A DNA stretch of 64,000 nt. Origin: Hymenopellis radicata (taxonomy: Eukaryota > Basidiomycota > Agaricomycetes > Agaricales > Physalacriaceae). Positions 46,061 through 56,842 of the stretch are shown here, piece after piece. The translations under genes and the position numbers were made by a program. The notes beneath the pieces were generated by a model, which was not told the DNA's origin, did no database searches, and saw nothing but the letters and a program-made list of their open reading frames with translations. Position 1 is the first letter of the stretch, and each line of letters starts with the position of its first letter. The stretch spans positions 248,001-312,000 of the forward strand of contig JADNRX010000004.1 of the NCBI GenBank assembly GCA_015501595.1, in the 5' to 3' direction.

Positions 46061-47777
46061 ATGCCTGCTCTCTCCCAGCGAGGACAAGAAAGGTTCACAC
46101 AACTAGGATCTGTCCCTCCTTTCACTGAAGGCTATTATGATTCTAAAACCAATCCAAGCGGCCTCATCAATCTTGGCACGGCAGAGAACTCACTCTTGTC
46201 GAATGAATTGCTCGATGTACGTGTAATTCGTACTTTAACTACACAAATGTCTGATAATCACTGTAGTACATGCATAACCACTTCCATATGACTGTCGCCC
46301 ATCTGAAATATCGTCAGCGCCGTTCTCTTCATGTATAGTCTCTCTTGTTCAAACTATGACAGGATCGGCGCTTACCCACGTCGCGAGTACTATTCCCAGC
46401 ACGAAACAAGCCGTACCACGTTTTCTCAACAAAACTCTGAAGCCTCTCGTACCAATAACACCGGACCACTGTGTGGTTGGGCCTGGCATTGGAGCTGTAT
46501 TTGCTCACCTTCTATGGCATCTTTGTGACGAAGGTGAGGGCGTCTTGATGACTGCTGTAAGCTCCTCCCTTCTCAACATACATGGTTCGAGGCTCATTCC
46601 ATCTACTTAGCCCTTTTACGGTGAGATGCCTGCTAATCTTTACTGATTTGGAAAGCTCAGAGATGCTGCAGCCGACTATACCCGGGACATAATATACCCT
46701 GCTAAGGCGATTCAGGTCATCGTTCCCGTCCAGCAGACAGTGGATTCGCTCTCCCCAGCAGTGCTGCCATACATACGTCAAACTATCCTGGAATTCCAAA
46801 ACTCCGGTGGCAAGCTACGCGTCCTCCTAACGTGCAATCCGCACAATCCCACTGCGCAGGTATATCCTCCCGAAACAATTCTTGGGTACGCGCGCTGGCG
46901 GAGGAGGTACGTGTTAGTTTCGTTCAATGGAACAGTACCTGTCATGATAATGGACGATTAGTTCGATTGCATTTGATAGTCGACGAGGTCTTCGCGAACG
47001 AGCTGTTCCCGAGCTCTTATGTGAAGGACCCCACCCCTTTTAGATCGATCCTCAGCATGGATACGTCCTCGTACGCGATTGCTTCGAGGATCCACGTCTT
47101 GGGTGGTCCAACTAAAGATTTCGGAGCTCTGGTGTCAAAGTTGGCGCTTTGGTGTCCTACAACGATGCCGTGCTTAGGACCGTCGCAGACAGTCTATCCT
47201 CTACTCCAATATCCTCTGCGGCAGATGCTCTGTTCACCGCAATCATGAACGACGATGAATACTGTGAATGGTTTTTGACAGAGAACCGGCGGCGGCTTAC
47301 CAACGCATTCGAGTTGGTTGCTCGTTGGTGTGATTTCCACAAGTTTCCGTATGTCCTTCTGTCCTGCCTTGCAAACTATTTAGTAACTTGTTCTATTGTC
47401 AGTTTTGTGCCCGCTCAAGCGGTGTTTTCATGCTTATCGACTTTGGATCTTTGATGAACGTCAATCGCAAGTTGACAGTCGAAGAAAAGGTAGCAGAATT
47501 TCTTCATTCTGTTCGCAAAGCCGGTGTCCGCCTTGTACGTTCACATCTCTTGGCTTTCCCTTCGACGTTGAGCGCATCTCTAGTGGTCCCCTGCACTCTC
47601 TCAAGATCCGGTTGGGACGAGGTTCCGTGTTGTTTTTACGCTTCCCGAAACAAATATGAAGGTGTGACCGGCTGATACCAGATATCCTGCGCCTCTCATC
47701 TTGCTTTTCAGCTCGCTTTGTACCGGATTGAGGCCGCCTTCAATCTTTCCCACCAACCGGAGCTCATCAGTGGCTGA
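46061..47777 (+). pseudogene. PLP aminotransferase, ACC-synthase-like, with six frame breaks
   Basis: Fold-type I PLP enzyme resembling 1-aminocyclopropane-1-carboxylate synthase-like aminotransferases. Likely exons: 46061-46216, 46267-46332, 46363-46556, 46611-46620, 46661-46906, 46962-47348, 47403-47534, 47584-47661 and 47712-47777. Motifs: GLINLGTAENSLL, VVGPGIGAVFAHLLWHL, LLTCNPHNPTAQVYP, LIVDEVFANELF and the PLP-lysine region GGPTKDFG. A single base is missing at six points: two exon joins (46332/46363, 46620/46661) and near 46884-46890, 46969-46973, 47125-47131 and 47418-47423. The local break rate is several times that of neighbouring genes. Either the gene is decaying, or this stretch has unusually poor consensus. 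If repaired it would encode about 446 residues. Confidence 0.7.
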
Positions 47778-48123
47778 TTCCCTGAAGAGTTCAACATCGT
47801 TGCCAAGCAAACTTATTTGAACAATATCGTCCAGTCGCGAGCAAAGCTATCAAAGTTTGTAAGAGAAAATGAATGTAGACACCGTCAACGGTCCCGTAAC
47901 CTGCCCCAATTCGATGAGGACTAGCGAATGACTGACTGGTCGAACCAGTCTTCGCGAGATGTTCAAACGATACACATCGTTGCAAACTCACTTCCATTGC
48001 ATACGCAATAAACAGATCCATCCATGCGTAAAAGAAAAGAATGGAGACGTGAAAGACCGGCCAGCGTTCCTACAAGCTGTCCCAGTTCGTGAAAACCGCT
48101 ACGGGTGGGACAGAGATCCTGGA
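47778..48123. other. intergenic, convergent 3' ends
   Basis: Holds the 3' UTRs of the aminotransferase-like gene (+) and a small membrane-protein gene (-). No feature seen. Confidence 0.55.
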
Positions 48124-48743
48124 TCACGCCTGCCCACCCTTCCCTCTATTCGCCTTCGCCTCTTCCATTGTTTCTCCAAGTAACTGGGCGCGTGTGTAAC
48201 AGAATATAGCAAGTAGCGACCAAATGGCCGAGTTAGTGCCCTAACACAGAGGTAAGCATCAAATGAGAAAGGCGGCACAGACGTGATCGTACCTGATAGT
48301 AGAGAACAGTCAAGAAGGCTTGGAAGAATAACAACACGATCCTCAAAACAAAACTTCGATGAATGGATAACGCCTTAAGATATGGGAGGGGATATTCCAG
48401 CATAACCAAGAAGGCCCCGACAATCATGGCTAGGATCTGGATAATAGGAGACTTGACGATAAGTGTGATGAACACTGCAGCACCAGGGGCAGGTCTGAAT
48501 GGCGCAAATGAGTGGTGTGGTTTATTCAGTGGCAATTAAGACGTACTGCAACCCTCCAGGATCCCTGAGAGTTCCGCCTACAAAGTCCCAGAAGAACTTG
48601 CGGAAGAAGATGCCATGAAAGCCCGACCAGACAGCGTCTACGAACAATGAGATATTTCGAGCATCACATAGCAACGAGAACGCACAGATACTGGCCGAGA
48701 TGGAAATGAAACGGGCAAGGTCGTGCCAAACGAGATTTCCCAT
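48124..48743 (-). CDS. small conserved fungal membrane protein, unknown function
   Basis: Four exons (48686-48743, 48547-48637, 48293-48494, 48124-48240) give 155 residues in clean phase. The start is MGNLVWHDLARFISISAS. Hydrophobic helices lie around YAVWSGFHGIF, VFITLIVKSPIIQILAMIVGAF, FVLRIVLLFFQAFLTVLYY and AIWSLLAIFCYTRA. FFRKFFWDFVGGTLRDPGG and QPAPGAAVF are the most distinctive stretches. The layout is familiar from many uncharacterised basidiomycete and ascomycete proteins of the same size, but I know no tested function. It ends in a basic tail. Confidence 0.75.
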
Positions 48744-49422
48744 TGTTTGTTATTTGAAAACGAAGTGTTGTTGCTAAAGCTTTGGTTGTTGTGTATGGGA
48801 GCGCTGCTCAGGAGCGTAAAGGGAGAAGACTGGCTTCACAGAGAGAAAAGGGATGCAGCAAGGAAATGAAAGTGAAAGAGCCAGAAAAGAGCGCAGCTCG
48901 GAAAAGAAAGGACAGAGAAGAATGGCGGCTGGTGGTAGACCGAGTGAAAGGAGGAGATGACCGTCGACGGTCGTTGACGGCGGACTTTGAATTTGAAATG
49001 ATCTTGATGATCAGAGCTTTCGCCATCAAGCGATGTCCAAGTTGCTGGGCTAGCCATCTGTCGCGGGTTGGGCAACGGACAAGGGGATATCGGTCGAAAG
49101 GAAAATACATATAATAATATGATAGTAATACTGGCCTGGCATTTTGCTTGACTTGTTTCGGATACTAACCCTTAAGCTCAAGCTGAAAGTTTCAGTTAGC
49201 AACTGAGCCGCTATCGCTGGCATCATCGATGACCATGTCGTTGGCCGCAATATGGCCGCATAAGTAAATCAACCCGTCGCGACTGCAATGGCCAGACGGT
49301 CCTAGCTGGTAGTCTCTCACGGACAAGAATTCTGTGGCGCCGGTCCAAGCAAATACAAATATAAAAAGCGCTGCTCTCTCTGTTCAACTCCACCACTGCG
49401 ATAAGCCGTGGTTCCGTTCCTC
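48744..49422. other. intergenic, divergent promoter region
   Basis: Purine-rich on the plus strand around 48,810-48,960. This creates a 110-codon Arg/Lys/Glu-rich ORF at 48,782-49,114 that I do not regard as a gene. It serves as the promoter region of the small membrane-protein gene (-) and the long gene starting at 49,423. Confidence 0.45.
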
Positions 49423-52400
49423 ATGCCACCCAAATCAAAGGCCAAGCTGCCTACAAAGTCTTCGAACGCCAAGGAGCTCATCACCCTCGGTTCTCGGACT
49501 GTCACCGAAAAGCGTGGAGTCAGGCGCGACGCAGAGGGTAACCGTATCGAGCGCCCTACAACTACTCGCGCCCTCGTTCTCCGCAATGGTAAGCATGGCG
49601 CCAGAGGCACAGGAGAAGTTGTGGCTCTCGGTAGACTCACCGGCAGAGAAAAGTTGGATCTTTTGGCTGGTGCGTATCTCCGCATACTGTATCGAAACGT
49701 TCTCAACGCCATTTTCACGCAGAGGACATGATGAAGGAGGCCATGCAAGCAGTGGCCGCGCCGTTCTCCCTCGAGTCATGTCTGAAAATTGCGGAATCGC
49801 AGTTCTCTAGTACGTTACCATTAATCAAGTGTTGGATCGCGCTCATCCACACTCACGCAGGTTATCTCGACGATATCACCAACCTTAAAGACCCCGATCT
49901 ATTCCAAGGTCTTATTGAAGAGGAACTTAAAGCGCGCTGCAAGTCCAAGAACAAGCCAGAGGAAGAGATGCGCGATCCAGCCTTCATCGCAAGCACCATT
50001 TCCGCCAGGTAGGCACCTTACTTCTTCCATCGCCTGCTTTTCACAACTTCAACTTCGTTATTTAAGAATTCACAATGCATATTTACTTGCCTCTGCCTGG
50101 AAAATCGTCGCAGACCATATTTTCGAGCTCAAGGCTTACGGTCTCCGTGATAACGACGTCAAAGAACAAATGAAGGACACCGAGTTCCGTGCACGCTATC
50201 TTGTCCTCTTCGATATGGTCAATATCTTGGTCGAACTCTGTCAGAACAAGTTTGCTACTCTCGCAACTACGTCGTGTAAGGATGGTATTGCTTCATGTTT
50301 TTGCCCTTGCTGAGCTACCTTCAGCTCATTATTCCCGATACTTCAAGATGAAAAGTAACACCAACTCTGAAGAGGTCGTGTTTGATTCTGCAGAGCTGAG
50401 GGAGGCTGGCAAATCTTTCTTGGATTCGATCATCATCGAGTTGTGCTTCCCCAAAGCACCGTATCCGAAAGCCATCTTATATCGAATTCTTCATGATGCT
50501 GTCGCGGAGGCCCCAAAAGAGGCTAAACGTTTTCCTCAGACAATGTGGAACGCTGTGGCGATTTGTCGGTTCGTCATAATGTTGCAGTTATTACTCGAGC
50601 TCATTCAGGTCTAGGTCACTGTTCAACTACAAGAAATGATCGAGAGTCCCCTTCTTGGGCCTAACGAAGAAGAATACAAGAAAACCAATCGCCAGATGCC
50701 CAAGGCCTACGCACAGTGGAGCAATGCTGAGATTCAGTCCGATCATGCTGCGGATATGTGCGCCAATCTTGAGCGCCTCGTATCTCCAATCGCAAAGGTG
50801 ACCAACCGAACCGCTTTGGACAATGTTTGGAAGCAAATCCGCCTAGTACGTCCATGTTACCCTGATCGTCGTCATTCAGTAACATTCCATCTAGAATTAC
50901 ATGGCCCAATGCAACAAGGAACCAGACGCTCTCTGGCAATTGACGGAGGCTCTGAAACCCGTTCCATATTGGAACTACTCTCTTGTTCCACGTAGAGCGC
51001 GAGACGTCGACTCTGATGAAGAGGATGACGATGAGGACGGCCCTCCCAAGCTGGCCAGCGGCCGATTCAAAAAGAAACCATTGGCCATTACCGACGGATT
51101 TGAGAGCGACGACTCAATGCCAGCGCTCCAGGATGTCTCAGAGTCTGACGAGTCTGGCTCTGAGGAGTTCAGCGACAGCGAAAATGACGACGAGGATGAC
51201 GAGAGTGAATATGATACGGACGAGGAGGATGAGCTTCGCGATATGTTGAGGGAAGCCATGGATACAGCCGTCGATGCTGACTGGTTCAGCTCGAATGATC
51301 AACCCAGCCCTGTTGATCCATTTGAACAGGAAGACAGGAAGGGCAATCCTTTCTTGAAGCTGTTGGGTTCTTTACGCGGTATGCTGATCTCCACTGTTTT
51401 CGGCTACGCTGTAACATTAGTCTCTTAGGCCGTATGTTCAACAACAATCCGAAATTATCGCCTCGGACTCGTAAACCCAAGACGGCTGCGAAAACTGCTC
51501 CGCCTAAGCGTTCGTTTTTTTGTTTCCGTTCTGCCCCAAATATTAACATTGTCTGCAGAAGCCCAGCCTCAAGCTGCGAAGAGCACTAAGACCACTCTAG
51601 AGGAAGTTGAAGATGATGACGATGTTGAGCCGAGTTCTGGTGGCAAGAAGAAGAAGAAGAAACCCAAGAAGAAGAAGAAGCCTACTGCTGCTGCCGACTC
51701 TACTGCAGCCGAAGATACTCCTGCTCCCCCGCCAGTTGTTCCCACTCCTGCGCCTGCTGCTGCGCCTTCTTCGCCTGCCCCAAAGAAAGCACCGCCGAAA
51801 TCGCCCGCTAAGCCTGCTGCTGCCCCTCAACCATTCACTACGTCTATTCCTGCCGTGGAGCAGACGACCGCCCAATCTGGTCGCGCATATGCCCAGAATA
51901 TGGAACAACCCAAGACGAAGGTTAAGTCGCGTTCGGATGCGCCTACCATCTTCTCTGGAAAGAGCGTCTTGTCCAGACTAGGTATCGGGCGCGATCACGA
52001 GGAGCCGGAGAGCAAGTCTACGAGGCGCTCGTGGTTCGGGTCTATGGGTAAAAAGACCAAGACCTACCTGCATCAGATCCTCAACACATCGGAGGACGTG
52101 ACCAAGGGTAGCGCTGGTATGAAGTGGGATACCTTTGTCAAGGTATGTTCCATCCTCTTCGTGTTGGACGTGGACGATAATTCACTTCTGTGTATAGGTC
52201 ATGAAAGATGTTGGTTTTACCTATGTTCCTAGTACGGCGGGATCCAGTGTTCGTTTCGATCCACCCGGCGGCACTGAGCGGGTGCGTGTTTCTCAAATTT
52301 CCGTATCTTTCTTGTTCTCATGTTGCTCTCTATGATTTAGTCTATCACGTTCCATAAACGTGCGTTTCGACATTTCCTTCCGTTGGAATACCACTAACTT

Positions 52401-52513
52401 TGGTTATTTCAGCGCATCCCGATTCCTTCATCCACACTAAGCTGCTGAAGGAGTTTAGCAAGAAGTTGAAGAACTATTACGGGTGGTCGCCTGATGATCT
52501 AGCTGGTTACTGA
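49423..52513 (+). CDS. long uncharacterised protein ending in a HicA-like domain
   Basis: Twelve exons (49423-49669, 49723-49809, 49861-50008, 50067-50275, 50325-50568, 50615-50845, 50895-51378, 51429-51509, 51559-52142, 52198-52281, 52341-52359, 52413-52513) give about 839 residues. The first about 420 residues are helical and I cannot place them. Then come a long acidic stretch (about residues 430-530), a Lys block (GGKKKKKKPKKKKKP) and a Pro/Ala linker. The last about 95 residues look like the small dsRBD-like fold of HicA: MKWDTFVKVMKDVGF, GSSVRFDPP, SITFHKPHPDS, then EFSKKLKNYYGW. The His that follows GS in active bacterial HicA is Ser here, so nuclease activity is doubtful. One base seems missing near 50557-50562. 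Confidence 0.7.
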
Positions 52514-52876
52514 ACGCGACAACGGTTGTGAACTGTACTGCTGCTGTATATTAACTTTAAGTGTGATGATATTTCTTGATGATTCCTATGTGCGAATTGG
52601 TCTGTCTTTCAAAACAGAGAGCCAAGATTGACAGGGGTTGCATCACATTCAAATTTCATCCCGAACCTGTCCTGAACTTTCATGGACTCCCTGCGTTCTT
52701 CATCGACAGGTGGTCTTTCGGGATCGCCGCCACGACTGGACGCGGATAATACACTTGCACTTGCTCCCTCATTTCTCCCTGCTAATGCCGACCAAGAGCG
52801 GCGTTTCAACGAATCAGCTGCGTCTGCACAGGCTGCTCAATTGGCGGAGGATGGAGACAGGCCGAGAATGAGCGTG
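52101..52876 (+). repeat. tandem duplication, unit 1
   Basis: Runs from inside exon 9 of the HicA-like gene, through its 3' end and UTR, into the EFM5-like 5' end of the chimeric gene. It aligns by eye with unit 2 over its whole length, including introns, the TGTGCGAATT stretch after the stop and the GCCAAGAT stretch before the ATG. CGTG at its end (52873-52876) is also present at 52097-52100. Confidence 0.85.
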
Positions 52877-53289
52877 ACCAGGGGTAGTGCTGGTATGAAG
52901 TGGAATACTTTTGTCAAGGCATGTGGCCTTCGTTGTGTTTGCAGTGAATAAGAACTCACTTTCTATGTACAGGTCATGAAGGATGCTGGTTTCACACATG
53001 TTCCTAGTGAGACGGGATCCAGTGTTCGGTTCGATCCTCCCAACGGCACTGAACGCGTACGTGTTTTCCAGAGTTTCACATCTCTCGTTCTCATGCTTCT
53101 TTCTGTAATATTTCAGTCTATCACGTTCCATAAACGTGAGTCGTGACATTCCATTCCGCTGGATACCACTTAACTTGAGCTACTTCAGCGCATCCGGATT
53201 CTTTCATCCACGCTAAGCTGATGAAGGAGTTTAGCAAGAAGTTCAATAACTACTACGGGTGGTTACCTGATCGTCTGGCTGGTTACTGA
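52682..53289 (+). CDS. chimeric gene: EFM5 N-terminus fused to HicA-like domain
   Basis: Four exons (52682-52918, 52973-53056, 53117-53135, 53189-53289) give 146 residues in clean frame. Residues 1 to about 65 (MDSLRSSSTGGLSGSPPRLD ... AEDG) copy the start of the downstream EFM5 gene. Residues from about 66 (RGSAGMKWNTFVK) to the end copy the last four exons of the upstream gene, including GSSVRFDPPNGTER and TFHKPHPDSF. The methyltransferase domain is absent, so EFM5 activity is lost. It keeps a full copy of the EFM5 upstream region and could be expressed like EFM5. Intron 1 has a GC donor (AAG|GCATGT at 52919) where the parent has GTATGT. No stop or frame break has accumulated, which hints at function or recent origin. 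Confidence 0.8.
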
Positions 53290-53679
53290 CCGCGCCAATG
53301 GTTGTGTACTGTACTAGTGTTGGAGTATATGTATGTACAACGATTTTGAGAATTTCTCAGTGATCCTATGTGCGAATTCTGTGTTTCTGTTCAGAACTGT
53401 CAACGACAAGCAACGAGCGAGTATACGTAACTCCATCACTTAAAAAGCCAAGATCGATGGGCCCGCGTTGATCAATTTTCATCCTACACTTTCATGGACT
53501 CTCCGCGCTCTTCATCGACAGGTGGCCTTTCAGGATCGCCGCCACGACTGGATGCAGATACACTTGCTCTTCTTGACTCGTTTCTCTCTGCCAAGGCAGA
53601 TGAAGAGCAGCGTTTCAGCGAATTAGCTGCGTCTGCAAAGGTTGCCCAAATGGCGGAGGATGGGCCGATGATGAGCGTG
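52877..53679 (+). repeat. tandem duplication, unit 2
   Basis: Second copy: the HicA-like 3' end of the chimeric gene, spacer, and the 5' end of the intact EFM5 gene up to CGTG at 53676-53679. It is about 27 nt longer than unit 1. The difference comes mainly from spacer indels before the ATG. Coding parts remain clearly similar, so the event is not recent. Confidence 0.85.
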
Positions 53680-54393
53680 GACGAATACCGCCTTGCCTTT
53701 GGCGAGGATTGGCAACTCAGTCAATTCTGGTGAGCATTTCGTTTCCACCAAATAACATATTCCTCTGCTAGACTCGCCCGGCTCTGATGGAGTGGCAAGC
53801 ATCTCTCTCGTCTCGATGTGCTGATCGCTGGTGTTGCCAGGTACTCCACCTCATTTGCGACTCGCCTTGCGAAATGCGTGCGCGCTCTTTGCGATGACTC
53901 TTCTACGGTCGCGTTTATTTCGTGTCCGACCGCGTTTGTCGCCTTCCAGCACATCAATCCGCTCACGGGCGCTCGTCTGCTGGAGGTCGACCAACGATTC
54001 GCAGTTTTGGCGCCGAAACACTACATTCATTATGACCTAGACGAACCAGATGTCTACCCTCCATCTCTCAAAGGAGCCGTCGACGTGGCTGTGGTCGATC
54101 CTCCATTTCTTAACGAGGTTTGGCTCTCTTCCAAACAAACTATCGCTCCCCCATTCTCAAATTCATTTCAGATTACGAACCAAAAGGTTGCGCAAACTCT
54201 CCGACAGATATTACATTCCAAATCCAAGCTCTTACTCCTGACATCAACGTCTGTGGAGGCGGTCCTACCAAAAGTCTACACTGAGGCGCCTTTGGGACCA
54301 TTACGATCAATGCCGCTCCAAGTCGAGCATCACCAAGGCCAATTAAAGAATGATTTCGGGTGTTGGGGATCGTGGGAGGGGCTGAAAATGTAG
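53494..54393 (+). CDS. EFM5: EEF1A lysine methyltransferase (EFM5/EEF1AKMT1)
   Basis: SAM-dependent enzyme that methylates a lysine of translation elongation factor eEF1A. Three exons (53494-53729, 53841-54117, 54172-54393) give 244 residues. Family blocks: DTLALLDSFLSAKADEEQRF, MSVDEYRLAFGEDWQLSQFW followed across the intron by YSTSFATRLAKCV, FISCPTAFVAFQ, and the methyltransferase motif DPPF in VVDPPFLNE. The C-terminus has RSMPLQVEHHQGQLKNDFG. Intron 1 is 111 nt, about twice the local norm. Its first about 65 codons are the donor of the neighbouring chimeric gene. Confidence 0.92.
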
Positions 54394-54841
54394 ACCTATA
54401 GAGTCTGAAGTAGAGACTGTTGTATAGATGGGATACATACCAATACGTACAGTAATACGCAGCATGCTAGGACGATTTCTTTCAACGTTCCCAGGAATGA
54501 CTGCTAGAGCTATTCTATAGGATCGTCGTCCGAGTCAATTGGTTCTACTTGAAGTGGCCGGCAATATCCGAAGTACCTTTCTCTCTTTTCGTCCTCACAA
54601 TCTCTACTAACTATCAACGAAGTGAACCAGAACGGCCAGCGGCTGACTAGATTGTAGACATGCCTAGACATCTCTTCTACGGACGCCGCGCACGCAATCG
54701 AACGAAAAATACACCCCGAACCGCTGCAAAAATCGGAAACTCGCGCCGCAAGTTCTCTCACAGAAATGACACTTCTCACGCATGTGTTTGCTGACACTTG
54801 TCCGACGACCACTATACCGCAGACGAGATATCTTACTGAGC
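54394..54841. other. intergenic between EFM5 and the monooxygenase
   Basis: EFM5 3' UTR and the promoter of the FAD monooxygenase gene. A 100-codon minus-strand ORF at 54,510-54,812 has no supporting motif. No repeat or RNA gene seen. Confidence 0.5.
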
Positions 54842-56624
54842 ATGATCAATCAGCCCAGCGGAAATGAGAGCAAGTTCAAAGTGGCGATCTGGTATGCTTG
54901 AACAGTTTCGTCTGCATCTAAACTTACCTTCTTTACCAGCGGCGGAGGTATTAGCGGGCTTTGCCTGGCCGTAATCCTCGCGCAATCACCGAACATCACA
55001 GTTGCAGTCTACGAGAGTGCAAGCCGCTTCAAGGAGATCGGGGCGGTCCGTCGACGTCACATTATCAGTGTGGCGTAACTTTGTTCAAGGTCCTCTCAGG
55101 GTGTCATGATATGGTCGAGAACCTGGAAGATCTTGGAAGCGCTAAACCTCGACTCTGAGTTCTCTCAGATTGCGCACGCCCCTCCAGACGGATCAATGGG
55201 TCAGTATCCTCTTCCGACGGCGTCTGTGAGCTACACCTATTTGTGAAGGTGTCGGATTCGACTATAGAAGATCGGATCAACGCACTGAGGGATTCCGCTT
55301 TCACTTGGTCCAGATGCCCTGTACGTACCAAGGGATCTTCGTCGCACCCTCGGCGGCTGGTCTGACTGTATACGCTCTAGATGGCTGCATCCGTTTTCAT
55401 CGTGCCCACTTTCTCGACGTTCTCGTTAACCATCTTCCCCGCGGAGTAGCCCACTTTGGGAAACGCGTGGTCGAGTACGAGTACACTAACGAGAAGCATC
55501 TGGGAGAAATTACCTTGCTATTCGCCGATGGGACGAAGGATACCTGTAACGTGTTGGTAGGATGCGATGGTGTCAAGTCTACCATTCGCAGTCAGCTATA
55601 TCGCGAGGAGTACCTGTCCCAACCACCGAACTCTGTTCCAAACTATGATCCGGTCTTCACGGGGACAATCGCGTACCGGGGCTTGGTACCAGTCGAACAG
55701 CTATGTCGCGCTAATAAACCTGTTCATCGTACAGTTGAAACTCCAATGATGGTATGCCAGCTCGTTCTCAAACTTTCTCCATGGCTAACAGACCTCCCTA
55801 GTACTGTGGCAAAGGCAAGGTTCGTCTCCGAAGTTTATCGATTTTGGCCCAAACTGATATCGTTTATTCACTTATCAGCATGTTGTTAGCTATTCAATCT
55901 CCCAGGGGTCCCTCGTCAATGTTGTCACCTTTGCTTCTGAGCCTGAGAAAGAGGGTACGGAATATTGCGGGGACTGGGTGTCTCAATGCTCCCAGGCGGA
56001 ACTCCTTGATTGCTACGACGGATGGGAGCCAGAGGTCGCGGATCTCCTCAAGGTGAGTCTAGGCGAGCCATAAAGAAGTAGGGTGACGATCGTCCTCATG
56101 CAGTGCGTCGAGACTCCATCGCGCTGGGCACTGCACCATCTCCGGCCATTGCCGTACTACGTGAGAGGAAGAGTCGCGTTGATTGGTGACGCGGTACGCG
56201 TGTCATTTTAATTCTTCTACAGAATCTTGTCAGCTTTCGTTTCACAGGCTCATGCGATGGCACCGCATCAAGGAGCAGGGGCAGGTCAAGCTATAGAGGC
56301 ACGTAACGCCAGAAATGCTATCATGAAATCGGGGCTAAAACGATCTAGGATGCTTTTGTGTTAGGCAAGTTATTAATGACTGCCACGGCGTCAACATTGG
56401 AAGAGGCGTGTAAAGCATACGAAAACATAAGGCTGCCACTGGCCAATGCAGTCCTCCGCGGCTCGCAAGAGAGTGGAGGAATGTACGAGTTTAACTCGGA
56501 ATATGGGGACGATTATGCTCAATTGGGACCGGCTATAGAGCATCAGTGGGATTGGATAGCTCTGAGAACACCGGAGGAAGATGTAGAACGTGCGTTGAAA
56601 TGTTATCATTCCTTGGTGTCGTAA
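54842..56624 (+). CDS. FAD-dependent monooxygenase (salicylate-hydroxylase-like)
   Basis: Flavoprotein hydroxylase of the aromatic-ring type; the substrate is not readable. Ten exons (54842-54891, 54940-55045, 55100-55199, 55249-55320, 55381-55751, 55802-55819, 55879-56052, 56104-56193, 56248-56298, 56349-56624) give 435 residues with every phase fitting. The N-terminal dinucleotide fold has the motif CGGGISGLCLAVIL. The DG motif is VLVGCDGVKSTIR. The second FAD motif is LIGDAAHAMAPHQGAGAGQ followed by AIEDAFVLGKLL. Exon 6 is only 18 nt. Intron 9 has a GC donor (GAG|GCACGT at 56299). A decayed copy of the 3' end lies just downstream. Confidence 0.88.
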
Positions 56625-56689
56625 TCAGTTCATCTGTACTTCAACAATGGATATCAGATTCATGCATTACCCACAATTCAGCGCGCTGG

Positions 56690-56842
56690 ATACTTACAAA
56701 GAGCTGCTCCTGGGAAGTAGAGGCAGATCGATGGGAGGATACTCTATGAATGCCAGAAAAATGGACTTTGCTCACTTGGAACCGGCGATGGAACCAGATA
56801 CGCGAACGCTCGTTGAATTATCGTGTATTGGTGTCGGAGTAA
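56690..56842 (+). pseudogene. decayed partial copy of the monooxygenase 3' end
   Basis: Several blocks repeat the end of the gene at 54,842-56,624. TGCTCACTTGGAACCGGCGA near 56,769 resembles TGCTCAATTGGGACCGGCTA near 56,516. TTATCGTGTATTGGTGTCGG near 56,819 resembles TTATCATTCCTTGGTGTCG near 56,602. Spacing differs by indels, and the reading frame is not kept as in the parent. It runs up to the stop codon of the convergent ETF-alpha gene. Confidence 0.6.

Noticed and set aside
48782..49114. 110-codon basic ORF upstream of the HicA-like gene
   Set aside because: Follows from a purine-rich tract; no homology-like pattern, probably promoter or UTR.
3359..50562. Programmed ribosomal frameshifting as the cause of the frame breaks
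   Set aside because: Too many unrelated genes, both directions of shift, and no shared slippery site or downstream structure.
52080..53289. Bacterial HicAB toxin-antitoxin operon or contaminant
   Set aside because: No HicB-like gene is adjacent. The domain is cut by three fungal-type introns and sits between conserved fungal genes.
54940..55199. Apparent frame break in the FAD monooxygenase between exons 2 and 3
   Set aside because: The donor GTCCGT directly after GCG (55045) and the acceptor CTCTCAG (55099) join in phase 0 and give GAGVMIW, so no indel is needed.
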